Assembly (NCBI GenBank): GCA_033439265.1
Contig: JAVTVX010000016.1
Location: 13,379,201-13,443,200 of the forward strand
DNA: 64,000 bases
DNA from: Dillenia suffruticosa
Taxonomy: Eukaryota; Streptophyta; Magnoliopsida; Dilleniales; Dilleniaceae
Direction: 5' to 3'
This document shows positions 1 through 12,500 of this stretch, piece by piece; within the stretch, counting starts at the first letter, position 1; the number at the start of each line of letters is the position of its first letter. Made by a program: the position numbers and the translations under genes. The notes below the pieces were generated by a model. It saw only the letters and a program-made list of their open reading frames with translations. It made no database searches and had not been told where the DNA came from.

Positions 1-420
1 GAAGCGATACAATTTAGACAATGAGGGAAGCTAAACCCCAGGTATATTAGTTCATTCCGAGTCATGAAAAGGATCGAAAAGGTAGCTTACAGACTTGAGC
101 TACCAATAGAGCTTGCGTGTATTCACGACATATTTCATGTCTCTGTGCTGAGGAAATATTTACTAGATCCCTCTCATGTGCTAAAACCTCCACTATAGAG
201 CTAAGAGACGACCTGAGTTTTACTTTTCAGCCCATGGCTATACGTGATAGGCAGACCTGGAAGTTGAGAAGCAAAAAGGTGCCCCTGGCCTGAGTTTTGT
301 GGAGGATTGGCCAAGTCGAGGAGCAGACTTGGGAACCAAAGGATACTATGAGGAGATAATACCTCGAACTTTTCGATGTATAGTTTCGAGAACGAAACTT
401 TTTATTAGGGGGTTAGAACT
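1..420 (+). mobile_element. Element A: 3' end of a Ty3/gypsy pol region
   Basis: The stretch reads as the end of a gypsy integrase, with matches to the pattern RLELP...IHDIFHVSVLRKY...DPSHVL that precedes or includes the chromodomain-like tail in plant chromoviruses (Tekay/Del-like). It runs directly into an LTR at 421, so it is the 3' end of a plus-strand element whose body lies left of the window. It is a broken fossil with more than one break. Confidence 0.85.
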
Positions 421-1110
421 TGTAACACCGCTTTTTGGTGACTGTGTATCATGTACCACTCCTCATGATTCTATATATATATATATTAACATCCTTTTGA
501 AACATTTAAAATGAAATTTTAATTATCTATTTATTTGTTTTAAGATTTCGTCTCAAAATCCTTGAAACTGAAAATTTTAACGATAAGCCAAAAACCTTCT
601 TAGCAAGTGCCTCCAAAGTTTAAAGAAGTCAAAAATGGTTAAGAGAAGGCCTACATACTTAAATAGAGATATTTAAATGAAATTTCACATATTTAAAAAA
701 TTTCGAACAAAATTTCATATGAACCAAAAATGCAAATTGTTAAAAGTTAGGGGTCTAAATACAAATAAGGAAAGTGGAGGGACTAAGTTGCAAAATACTC
801 AATGATAGACACTTGGAGTCAAATGATTGGACAAGAGGACACCAAGACTATTAGTGGCCACATATGATATTCCACTAACAAAGTTGGAAGAAGGTTGCTT
901 GTAAAGAAAAAAATTAATGCATGAAATGTGGTTGGATGAGATTTTAGTAGATTTCTTATGCTTTCTTCCTTGTTGGCTGACTTGGACACTTCTTTTGCAT
1001 ACATTGTGGTTGCTTGCTGCCATTTCAAGTACATAAGAGGAGTCTTGACAAGTGTAGGATAAGATAAAGCATGCAAAATGAATCAAGAGTCAAGATAGTT
1101 TGATTAGGTT

Positions 1111-1118
1111 TATAAAAA
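1111..1118 (+). promoter_or_regulatory. TATA-like box inside element A LTR
   Basis: TATAAAAA lies about 690 bp into the LTR and is followed by a pyrimidine-rich stretch, a usual layout for an LTR promoter. It is inferred from position and sequence only. Confidence 0.4.
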
Positions 1119-2033
1119 GACCAAAACCAACTATTTTCTCTTCTATTCACCTCACTTGGATGAAATTTTTAGTAAGGAAAGAGGGATTGTTGAATTTTCA
1201 AGTGGAATTCTTGGAGCATTGGAGAAGGAACACAAATAAAGAGGTAAGAATATCCTTGACTCTATCTCTCTAGTTGATTGATATAGTATAAGGATTATGT
1301 AGAGATTGATATTTGATAAATTATGTTACTATGATGCTAAAGTGATCAAGGTTTCAAGAAAATTAAATGCATGTACTAGCATGCTAGATATGATTGTTTC
1401 AGACTTGAATTATATGTAGTAGTCTTGCCATGATATCCCATTGTGTATGACTCGAAATTTTAAACCATTTGTTTCTGAGTAAACTAGACTCCCTAAACTT
1501 TAAAATAAGGTATGACACAAAAATTTGAATTAGGAATTTGATTTATAGTGATTTTGGAAAGGGACAGCAAAATGACATATTTTGTTTTTTTATTTTCAAT
1601 GCACGGCCAGTATATTGTATAAATTTTTAAAATTTCTTCTGTACAAAATTTCTAGAAACTTAAAATATCAAAGTTTTATATCTTTGTCTAATCTTTAAAA
1701 TGGGATAAAATTCACTTGAATCGGAGTAGTATACTGGAAGTTATGTTACTTTTACTGAAACTGTGCAAATTTAGTTATTTAAGTATGAACTGCATTGAAC
1801 ATAGATTTTTATAAATTCGTGCTGTGGGAATCTGGAGATGAGTTGAACATGAAAAATATAGATATATGTCTTAGGTTTAATAAGCAATCTGAATCATTTG
1901 ATTCCGAGTTATATAGAGAATGTTATGTTATTTTTCCTATGATTGCGTAAGAGTTGAATTTGGAAATCTGAATTTTTGTAGATGTATGGGCTTAAACAAA
2001 TTAGGATGAATTGGAATTGGGCATGATCGGATT

Positions 2034-2036
<3 letters not shown>

Positions 2037-2066
<30 letters not shown>
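2037..2066. repeat. (AT)15 microsatellite
   Basis: Pure AT dinucleotide run inside the element A LTR. The matching minus-strand LTR copy near 50.47 kb has a degenerate tata/gtatac stretch at this place instead, so the site is hypervariable. Confidence 0.95.
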
Positions 2067-2074
<8 letters not shown>

Positions 2075-2807
2075 CTTAGGAGTAGATGACTATACTACAC
2101 TCAAGGGGCGGCTCAATTGAGTATTGAGGTTCTAGGGGAGTGGAGTTGGATCTTACTGTTGCCATGTCGTTAATAAGCAAAACCACGTTTTATCGTTTTC
2201 AAAACTTGATTTGTAAAATGACTTTGTTAAATGACTGGTAACATATTTTGTGATAAATGAAGTGTCCCAAAATTCTAAAATATGCATTCATGAATTTTGA
2301 TAAAAAATATATGTGCCATGTTTTAAATCATAAAATATATTTTGATGATATATACTATAATATACTATATTAGATTTTCATGATTTTTCTCGACATGTAT
2401 GGCACGGTTGGTTTATTAATTACCTGTCATGAATTTCTCACTCACTGAGTATTTGATTTTGCTCACCCCTCAATATTTTTAAATCTATACAGAATTAATC
2501 ATTGGAGAGATACGTTGACTTATTTCGACATATGTAGTATTGAAGACCGCTTCGGCAATTATCTTCTGCTATATCTCAAGGATATTAGTTGATCATGTCG
2601 AAATGACTGTGTGAAACCAAGGAACTTTCATTTGTAGTATATATATATATATTTGAGAACTTTTGTATTTTAAATACTAATAAAATATTTATAATTGAAA
2701 TTATGATTACCCTTGCATTACCTTGAGGATACGTAGCGGGGTTGGGCCGGTGTCTGAGGTAACGGATGACTGTTCACAGCCTTTAGATCATGAATCAGGG
2801 CGTGATA

Positions 2808-5800
2808 GAGAAGCTATAAAACAAATTGGAAAATACATAGGAAGCTAAAAATTTGAAGGAAAAATTACATAGGAGAGCAAGTTGATTTTCAAACTTAAAA
2901 AGGCAAGTATCCTGTATGTATTTATTAAATTTATGCCTAATAATTGTATAGAACATATTTTTTGATGTAATTGTATTGTTAGAACTCAGAAGAAATGAAT
3001 TAGGGAAAAGAGAATCTCGTCCTTGAATGAAATCCTCAAAATTTTATATGGTGGATAGTCTATCTATGATTCAGTTTTTGATTTATAACTTTATATGTTA
3101 AACTCCAAATTAAGTACGATTTTCTTCTGATAAAACTAGACTCCTACATCTTTAAAATGACATATGATTCAAGGAGTTTCGTGAAAAATTGAATTTTTGG
3201 TAAATTTTTGAAATAACATAATTTCTGCAGAAAAATTGTCCTGTTTATAGCATGAACATTCTCTATTCTTTATTAAATATCTTTTTCTGCATGATTGAAA
3301 ATCAAGTGAGGTTTTCTTCTAAGAAACTAAACTTTTGTAGCTTCAAAATGACATAAAATTTGCAGAATTTCATTGAGAAATGAATTTTTGGTGAATATCC
3401 TATCAAAAGAGTTTTGCTGATCAGAAGAGTAGAGATTTAGAATTTGAGGTAGGGGATAAAGTTTTTCTCAAGGTTTCTCTAGTCAAAGGGGTGATAAGGT
3501 TTGGAAAGAAAGAAAAAAAAAATCATCTTTAGATTTGTTGGTCCTTTTGAAATTTTAGTTAGAATTGGACTATCTGCTTATAAGTTAGCCTTACCTCCAG
3601 CACTTGAGGGAGTTCACCTTACTTTCCATGTTTTCATGTTAAGGAAATATGTTCATGATCCTTCACATATAATCAACTATGAGCCACTTCAGGTTGTGGA
3701 AGATATAACTTATGTTGAGCAACCGATCTAGATTTTGGACTATCAAGAGCAGACTGAAGGAAGAAGACTATTAAGTTGGTAAAAGTTCTGTGGAGACACC
3801 ATACCTCTGAGGAAGCATCTTGGAGTTAGAATAAAAAATGAGGAAACGATATCCCTATCTTTTTTAGCATGAATAATGATCCGGAGGACCGGATCCTTAA
3901 AGGGGAGAAGGATGTAAGGTCCCATTTTTAGAAAATATTAAAACATGCATTTTCGTTTGCATTTTAACTTATCGCGTTTAAATTCTTTCGCATCGCACTA
4001 TGATTGGATTTATGAATTTTCTCTTGATTGCGATGCATGTTTCAATTTTTAGGATACTTTGTGTATATATATAAAAAAATTAAATTAAATTAGGGTAGAC
4101 TAGTGGAACACATGAGTAAATGAAAATAGTTGAAATAAATCCACAAGAAAACCAAAATTAGGGTTTGGTATGGGATCCACAAAGGGTTGGTGTTGGACCC
4201 ATAAATTGCATGTGTCATCACAAAAGACACCTTAACATTTCATTACTCACCACATGGCACAACTAGCTTAGATGCATCAACTCACTAGGGGGACCCATAA
4301 ACCATTCATGATAGTAATGAACTTAATTCATTTCCAACTCAATTCACATTTTTCTTCTTTCCTCTCCAAAAACTCAACTGTAACTCCATAGGAATAGCCA
4401 TTTAAGCTTAAATCCAGCAATCTCCATCTAACTACTAAGTTTTCCTAACATAAAGAAGGGTAGAGAAGATGTATAAGAAGCTGAAAAACACATAAAAAGC
4501 TAAGGATTTGAAGGAAGAAGCACATAGGAGAGCAAGTTAATTCTAAAACCTAAAAAGTCAAGTACCTTATATGTGTTCGTTAAACTGATACCTAATAATC
4601 CTGTAGAATATTTTTTTGATATAATTGTGATGTTGGAATTCTGAAGAAATGAATTAGGGAAAAGAGAATCTCGTCCTTGAATGAAACTCTAGAAATTTTG
4701 TATGTTGCATAATCATCAATGACTTAGTTTTTGATTTATACCTTTTTCCATACAACACCAAATTGAGTACAATTTTCTTCTTGTAAAACTAGACTCCCAC
4801 ATCTTTAAAATGACATATGATTTAAGGAGTTTTGTGAAAATTTGAACTTTTGGTGAATTTTTGAAATAACATAATCTATATAAAAAAACTGTTATATTTA
4901 TAGCATGACCATGCTCTATTCTTTATTAAATATCTTTTCTTGCACAACGGAAAATCAAGTGAGGTTTTCTTCTGAAGAAATTAAACTTCTGTAAATGACA
5001 TAAAATCTGAAGAGTTTCATTAAGAAATGAATTTTTGATGATTTTTCAAAATGACACATCTTCTATAGAAAACCCTATTTCTGCTTGTTTCTGTACTAAA
5101 CTTTGCTTCGATTTTGAACTACTTTCTAAGCTGAATTCGGCTAAGTTCTAAACATAGAAATTATAGTGCTACTTCTTATCTTCAAATGATCATTGGAATC
5201 AGTCTAATATGATATGTGCGGAAAAAGTTATGTTAATTCTTCTATGACTGCACAAATAATATTGTAGATTTTGAGCTGTAAAGTTATTGTGTTGGCTTTC
5301 TTTGCACAATTGGGACTGAACTTAGCTACGAATATAAAAGTTGTAGTCTTAAACCCTAGTTTTGTATGATAACTTGATTCATCTCAATCTTAGCATTGCA
5401 GTTTAAGATATGACAGTTTTATTGAAACTTGTTTGTGTTAATAACTTATTGAAATAGTCTAATGGAATGATAGGTATTGGTTAACTATACAAATTGCATA
5501 TTGATAATAATTGGTAATGGATCAAGGGAAATTACTGTGTTACAAGATAGTAATTACCTTGTGAGAAGCATAAAAAGAAATTCCTCAAAAAGCTTGTGCG
5601 AAGCCTGCGGGTGAAGATTGAGGAATATGGGTTGAATATAGAGTTCCAAAACTTGTATGAAACTTGTGGGTAGAGGCATGTGAAGTGTTTGAAGTGTCTA
5701 ATCTAACAAGACCTAGATTTCATTTAAAAATACTAAATTTTTTGTTTGCTTTTTCAAACTCTCATATACTAACTTGGTTCAACGTTCTATACCTTTCTTT

Positions 5801-6566
5801 AATTATTAAGTGAAATAAAATAGTGAATATGAGAAAAAATAATGACTCCATAAGTAACTATTATATTTGTTTTCTTGAGAATGTTGGTGATAATATGCAT
5901 CTTTGGTATGGTCTGCAAATTTACAATACTGTATGATAATGTTGATATCTTGGTACCTATTTTCTTGTCATGCATACTATTGGCTCCCCATGTAATTGCT
6001 CAGCTTATACTGACCCCGATATCCATGTTTTTAGGTAATCTGAGAGATGAAAGAGAATCGTTGGGTAAAGGCCTATGAGCCAAAAGATTTTGATCCCTAC
6101 TCTTTTCTGACCAACCTATATTGATAAGGCTTGTAGTTTTGTGATACTTTTGCATTTGTATGAATTATCTGTTATATGTAAATGAATAGTTGGATGTCAA
6201 GGAGAGTCTTATATGTATAGTTTTGTCTATATTGAGACTATATTCCATAGTATATTATCGAATGGTCGAGAGAACCATCAATGTCGTTTGTTTGATATTA
6301 TAGGTAATCTATGTGTTTTATCATATCATATATTAATCTCTATGTGGCTAAATAGTCACTAAATAGGGGAGACTCTGCCGTTATTTTATTTGAAAAGAAT
6401 ACGTAAATTATTTTCTTTTAATATAAACCTTATTTCGTGTTATCACACGTGGAGTACGACTATCGTGAGTCCTGACATCGCATTTAAATCATGTTTGTTG
6501 TTTCCGCATTTGCATATATGTTCCCTTTTTATAGGGGGTACGACGTCTGGATAACGGGTCGTCACA
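2808..6566 (+). mobile_element. Element B: internally deleted Ty3/gypsy element
   Basis: Three parts are visible. Positions 2808-3398 match the middle of the right LTR (about 4459-5051) at roughly 85% by eye, so they are a remnant of the 5' LTR. Positions 3405-3730 encode the end of a gypsy integrase (FEVGDKVFLKVSP, then RKYVHDPSHI). Positions 3913-6566 are the 3' LTR, preceded by a purine-rich tract ending GGGGAGAAGGA. Nearly all of gag-pol is missing. The element is a fossil with a large internal loss. It abuts the end of element A with no spacer. Confidence 0.8.
3913..6566 (+). repeat. Element B: 3' LTR, about 2.65 kb
   Basis: It starts TGTAAGGTCCC just after the polypurine tract and ends GGTCGTCACA. 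The family is different from the element A LTR. Its internal 590 bp recur at 2808-3398. The following bases, ttaac, could be one copy of a target duplication, but the partner is lost. Confidence 0.8.
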
Positions 6567-6734
6567 TTAACCACTAGGCCACAACATGTTATTGTGTGAA
6601 GGAAATATCAGACATTATTTATAAGTGTTTTATGAAATTTATGACATTACCATTATTCTTGCATATGAATGATTCAAGGAATTTAAGCTACATATATATA
6701 TGCATGATTTTGTCTCAGTAGGAATATGGATAGT
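6567..6734. other. Unassigned spacer
   Basis: AT-rich spacer between elements B and H. I see no coding signal and no repeat match within the window. Confidence 0.5.
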
Positions 6735-9582
6735 TGAGTTAAGACTCCTATCCTTAGATCTGAGCACATGGCAACCGCCATGTTATTTCAATCTACGTGC
6801 AATCCCATACACGCACTCTAAAACTCCACAAGGCTAATCCTATAACAATACAATCTTAATTTCTAACCAATTCTCTATAATTATAAATCATTCTCTATAA
6901 GATCTCTTTCAACATGAAATATTAAATAAGTAAAGTCTTAATAACCTAATAACTTTAACATAAAGACACCAATCAAAATAAGATTATACATGTACAAAGC
7001 ATAAAAGTTTCTACAAGTAATCCATAATGTGACAAAGTTCAACAACCCTTTGACCCTTCAACCTCCATGAATTCATCTAAGAGCTACATACACCAAAACG
7101 ATACCGATCACATGATGTCAATGATTCCAATAGGTTTGGATTGTCACAAGGCTCAAAAGAAGATCCTTAACTAAATTAACTAGCTACAAACCTAAAAATA
7201 TAAGAGAAAGGAATGGGATGAGTAAAATTGTATCTAGTGAGTGAAAAATCTATCTACATGCCAATCAATAAGAGTGTGATTATATCCTAAATCCATTAAT
7301 AACAAATTTCATTTTTTTATCATTTCAAAAATAATCACAAGTATACAAAAACAATCACAAAATATTGACAACCAATGCATTCAAAATAAAACATTTCTCT
7401 TTGCATCAAAATGGGTTGCATTCAATTCAAAACCATGGGACTGCTGAAAAGATATCTCCCAAGCCAAGACCTTGGTCAAGGTCAAGTATTGGATCCACCA
7501 AGGGTTTTTATTCATTCATTTATCCAAAAATGTCTCAACCTTGGTGTTGGTTTGGACTCGCCATTGGTGACTCTTGGTTGCCCGACCTAAAACTTGGGTA
7601 GGTGAACCCCCCACATCATATTACCTCAAAACAATATCTGGCTCTATTCATATTGCTCTTACTCCAACCGGTCATGAGTGAGAAATAACCATAGTAGTTG
7701 CGCGTACTATCAATTAGCATAAAACATCATTTTCATTTGCAATTAAATTCCAAAACCATTTTGCAACTCATATTCATTTTTGTCTCAAATGAGCATCAAT
7801 CAACCAAGTAATGTAAATCATGTGACATTAACATGTTAAATTCACATTCCAATATCATCATTTCAAGAGAACATATCATACTAAAATTAAGTTACAAAAC
7901 CATTTTCCAATAAATAAGATTTGCAAAACATATAAATCATTTTTTATTGAACAGGACATAAAAGTTTCACTTATAGTTAAAGGAGTATATGCATTTTTAC
8001 TAGTCTAGATTTTTGTCTCTATCCTTGATTGAAAGACCTTCACCTAAATGTTATATAAATCACAATATAGAATTAAGATTAACTATTTATTCAATGCAAG
8101 TATAAAGCTAAATATATGATGGTGCAAATAAAAAATGTGACTTTATTATTTTGGCATCCATTAACTCTACTTAACACCGATTTCCATTCCAAATTTTGTA
8201 ATTCCAACCAATATTATAAGTTTTCAACTCCTACATGTCTAAGAGGAATGATCATATCTTAGAATAAAATTTCTAGATTCCAATTTTTACATGAAGACCT
8301 GACATGAAACAACAATTTTTATGCTTATAACCTAGGTCCATTCCAATCACCCAAAAACATTTAAATCCTTAATGCAATTACCCAAATTGCATATTTCAAA
8401 TTTGCATAGCCATAAGAAAATGGTTATAACTTTCGCTACACATATTCAAATCATGTGATTCAAGTCTCAAATTAGAGATAAAACTTAGTTCTACAAATTT
8501 TGTATTCAAAGCTTAGCCTAGTTCAGTCTAAAAGGCATCTCAAAGTTGAAGCAAAATACTCAGTCAAAACAGGGCATAATAGAGTATTCCTCTGCAAAAC
8601 ACATCACTTTGAAAAATTATTAAAAATCCAATTCTAATCAAAATTCAATGAATCATATTCATTTTCAAGGTATTTAAGTCTAGTTTCATATGAAAAAACC
8701 TCACTTAATTTGCCTATGTGCAGCAAACGTTATGATTGAAAGATCATAGCAAGCACAAAGAGTCTAATTTGTAGAAAATCAAGGGTTCCATCTTGGTTCT
8801 AACCTTTTAGCACACATCTAGGTTCAGATCATTAAACATGCTATTCACCATGATTTCAAAGATAAATCAAAGCCTAAAACCATAAATTTGAGCTTACCTT
8901 GCACTTGCCTCAAAGGATTCACATCAATCTCCAATATGAACACTTCCAAATGCAAGCTCCTTGCACCAAGTTTTTTTCTTATGATCAACTCAAGGATTTG
9001 CTAAATGATGTTAAGACTGAACTAGGAGAGCTTAGAGAACAAAGATTTGGCTGAAAGTTGTTTGGAAGATGTGAATGAAGTGAAAGAGAAAAAATAAATA
9101 AAATGTAAGGGACTCAAGAAGATTCAAGAACCCTATTCTCTCTCTCTTGCTCTCTCTCTCTCTCTCTTTATTTCTTTCTTTCACTTTCTTAGCCACTCCC
9201 ACCAATACACAACTAGTCTTCCCTTTTTTAAGTCACACAACCCATAATCCTCTTTTATTGAATTCAATGCAACTTATCTCCCTTGATAGTCCTTTTGACT
9301 TTTCTAACTCTTGTTTTCAAAAGAAAGGGAAGTCTAAAAATGTGGTTGGTTTTTTTTTTTTTTTTTTTTTTTCTTTTTGGAAAATTGGTAACTTTAACAT
9401 TGGGTTTCAAGGTAGGTTCAAAGAAGTGGACTCCAAAATTTTGAGTTTCAACACTAATTCAAACCAAGACCGAATTAAATTTGTTAATCCATGAAGTTTT
9501 ATGATTTAAATTTATATTATCAAAATTTATCATATAACGTACAAGTCATTCATACAACTAAATATTGCATCATGATTTTATA
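6735..9582 (-). repeat. Element H: 3' LTR
   Basis: It aligns along its length with 14779-17630, for example at the shared ctacgtgcaatc and aatattaaataagtaaag blocks. The outer (left) end is eroded, so the start is good to about 10 bp. Its inner end at 9582 is followed on the plus strand by gttgtaccccca, which is the polypurine tract of the minus strand. Confidence 0.8.
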
Positions 9583-12500
9583 AGTTGTACCCCCATAAAA
9601 AGAATTTCATTCTTGAAATTTACTAGGTCTCATGTTCAAACAAGTGGGGATATTGTCGTCGCATTTGAACTTCTGGTTTCCATATTATCTCTTCTACTCG
9701 ATCTTTTCTCTACAAAACTTTAACTATAGTTACCTCCTTATTTCTCATGATTTTAAGTGGACGATCCAAAACCGCTACCGGCTTAGTTTGAAAACTCAAA
9801 TTCTCTCTCAACTCAATTGGAGGCTTTTCAAAAACATGCAACTAGTCTGGTAAATACTTCTTTAGCATGGACACATGAAACACGTTATAAATTTTCTCTA
9901 ATTCCGAAGGCAACTCAAGTCTATATGTTACATTTCCAAATCTCTTAATAATCTTATACGAATCAATGTATCGAGGGCCTAGCTTTCCTCGACTCTGGAA
10001 ACGAATCACCCCTTTCCAAGGCAATACTTTCAAAATACCATATCATCTATTTCAAATTCCAATAGCCTTCTTCTTTTATTGGTGTAGCTCTTCTGACGAT
10101 CTTGTGCCACTTTATCGTTTCTTGAATTATCTTAACCTTTTCAATTATAGCATCAATTAATTCCAAGTTTTTGATCTTTCTTTCTCCAGCTTCATTCTAA
10201 CATAATGGAATTCGGCATTTTCTGCTATATAATACTTTATATGGTGGCATGTTGGATTGATAACTATTATTGTAAGCAAACTCCAACCAGAGGGAGATGC
10301 ATATCCCAACTACCTAAGAAGTCAAGTACCTAATCTTGAAGCATATCCTCCAAAGTTTGGATCGTTCTCTCAGATTGGCCGTCAGTCTGAGGATGGAATG
10401 TTATACTAAACTTTATCTTAGTCCCCAATTACTCCTATAGTCTTAGCCAAAAGTAAGAAATAAACCGTAAATCTATATGCGACACAATAAACATTGGCAC
10501 TCTATGCAACCTTACAATTTCATTTATGTATATCTTGGCTAACTTCTCCAATGAATATGTAGTTCGAATAGACAAGAAATGAGCAAACTTAGTAACTTTA
10601 TCCATAATTACCCATATGGCATCATATCCAATCTGAGATATAGGCAATCCAATGACAAAATCCATCGTTATGTACCTTCACTTGCTGGCATACTAGGCAT
10701 TTAGCTATGGTTAGCTATATCCCTTGTCATTCTAGGCCACCAATAGCACTCTCGAATGATCTGATACATTTTCATACTCCCTACATGCATAGCATAAGCT
10801 GAATTATGAACTTCCTCTAGTAAGACCTTTTGAAAATCACTATTTTTCAGAACACAAATTCTATCTTTAAACACCATTATAGCATCATTTCTCAATTTGA
10901 ACTTAGTTTCTTCCTCTCTTTGAATCTTTCCAAGCTTTAATTTCAACTCCTCATCTGATACTTGTAGTTCTCAGATTTTATCCATCAAGGTTTGCCTTGC
11001 CTCACATCTTGCCAAAAGAGCACCATGTCCATCACAAGCTAGCCTTATTCTAAGGGATCGAATGCTAATAGGATAGGGGAGATAAATATTTTTAATACTT
11101 GCTAGACTAGTTGATGACTCCTGACTCAAAATATCTACCACCACATTGGCTTTGCCCTGTAGGTAGTCAATAATAAGTTCATAATCCTTAATAAGTTCCA
11201 ACCACCTTCGACGTTTTAAATTTAACTTCTTTTAAGTAAGTAAACATTTCAGACTTTTATGATCTGTATAGATTTGACATGTCTTACCATGTAAATATTT
11301 CAGACTTTTATGATCTATATAGATTCAACATGTCTTACCATGTAAATAACGTCTCCATATTTTCAAAGTAAATACTAGAGCAACTAACTCCAAATCATGG
11401 GTTGGATAACTTACCTCATGCTTCTTTAGTTGCTTAGAGGCATAGGTTGTCACTTTGCCTCCTTGTATCAACACACACCCCAACCCTTACTTATTGGCAT
11501 CACTATACACAACAAATCCACCACCACTCGTAAAGAGTGAGAGAGTGGGAGCAAAAGTCAATTTCTTCTTGAGCACTTAGAAACTCATCTCACACTTTGA
11601 TAGTACCCATTAGCCCTAGGAAACTTTGAACTTCAGTGATATTCCTAGGTTACTCCTACTTAAGGATTGCTTTTACCTTTTTAGGATCTACAAAAATTCC
11701 TTGGATATAATATGGCCAAGAAAACCAGCCTCTTTCAACCAAAACTCATATTTGGTGAGTTTTGCATATAACTGCTTCACCTGAAATATCTGAAGTACAA
11801 TCTAAAGATACCCTGCATGCTCTTCATCATTCTTAGAATACATTAGGATATCATTTATGAAAACAATCACAAACTTATCTAACTACTGGTGGAAAACTCA
11901 GTTCATAAGATTCATAAAAGCAATTAGAGCATTTGTTAGGCCAAAAGGCATCACTAAGAACTCGTAATGACCATACCTAATCGGAAAAGCAGTCTTATGG
12001 ATGTCATTCTCCTTGATTTTAAGTTGATGATACACTGATCAAAGAACAATCCTTGAAAATATATATGCTCCTTGTAACTGATCAAAAAGATCATTGATCC
12101 TGAGAAGGGGGTATTTGTTCTTAATTGTGACCCGATTTAATTGCCTATAATCAATACAAAAACTTAAGGTACCATCTTCTTTTTAACAAACAAAATTGGT
12201 GCTTCCTACAGTGAAGAACTCGGCCTAATAAATCCCTTATCAAGTAATTTTTGTGACTACACTTTTAACTTCTTTAACTCCATGGAAGCCATCCTATAAG
12301 GAGGGATAGAAATTGGTACTGTTCTCGAAAGTAAATCAATGGTAAAATCAATTTTTCGATCTAGGGACAACCTTGGCAATTCCTCATGAAAAATATCCAA
12401 AACCTCTTTCACCATCGGAATATCTTCTAAGTTTGGACCCTCTTTCATTATATCAATCATATGAGCTAAATAAGTCCGGCATCCTTTCTTAATCATCTTT

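Larger units (their letters stand above)
421..2807 (+). repeat. Element A: 3' LTR (G-type LTR family)
   Basis: The LTR begins TGTAACACCG directly after the pol tail and ends near ...GGGCGTGATA, about 2.39 kb. The same family recurs as two pieces at 42070-43433 (plus) and 50453-52390 (minus), which confirms both ends. Compared with the 42-43 kb copy it lacks about 540 bp. No target duplication can be tested because the 5' end is outside the window and the right flank is another damaged element. Confidence 0.85.

Noticed and set aside
2037-2066. (AT)15 run considered as a replication or recombination site
   Set aside because: It is an ordinary microsatellite inside an LTR, and the corresponding LTR copy lacks it.
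9147-9494. Plus-strand frame starting with a Leu/Ser/Phe-rich, signal-peptide-like stretch
   Set aside because: It is in the element H 3' LTR and is created by (CT)n and T runs.
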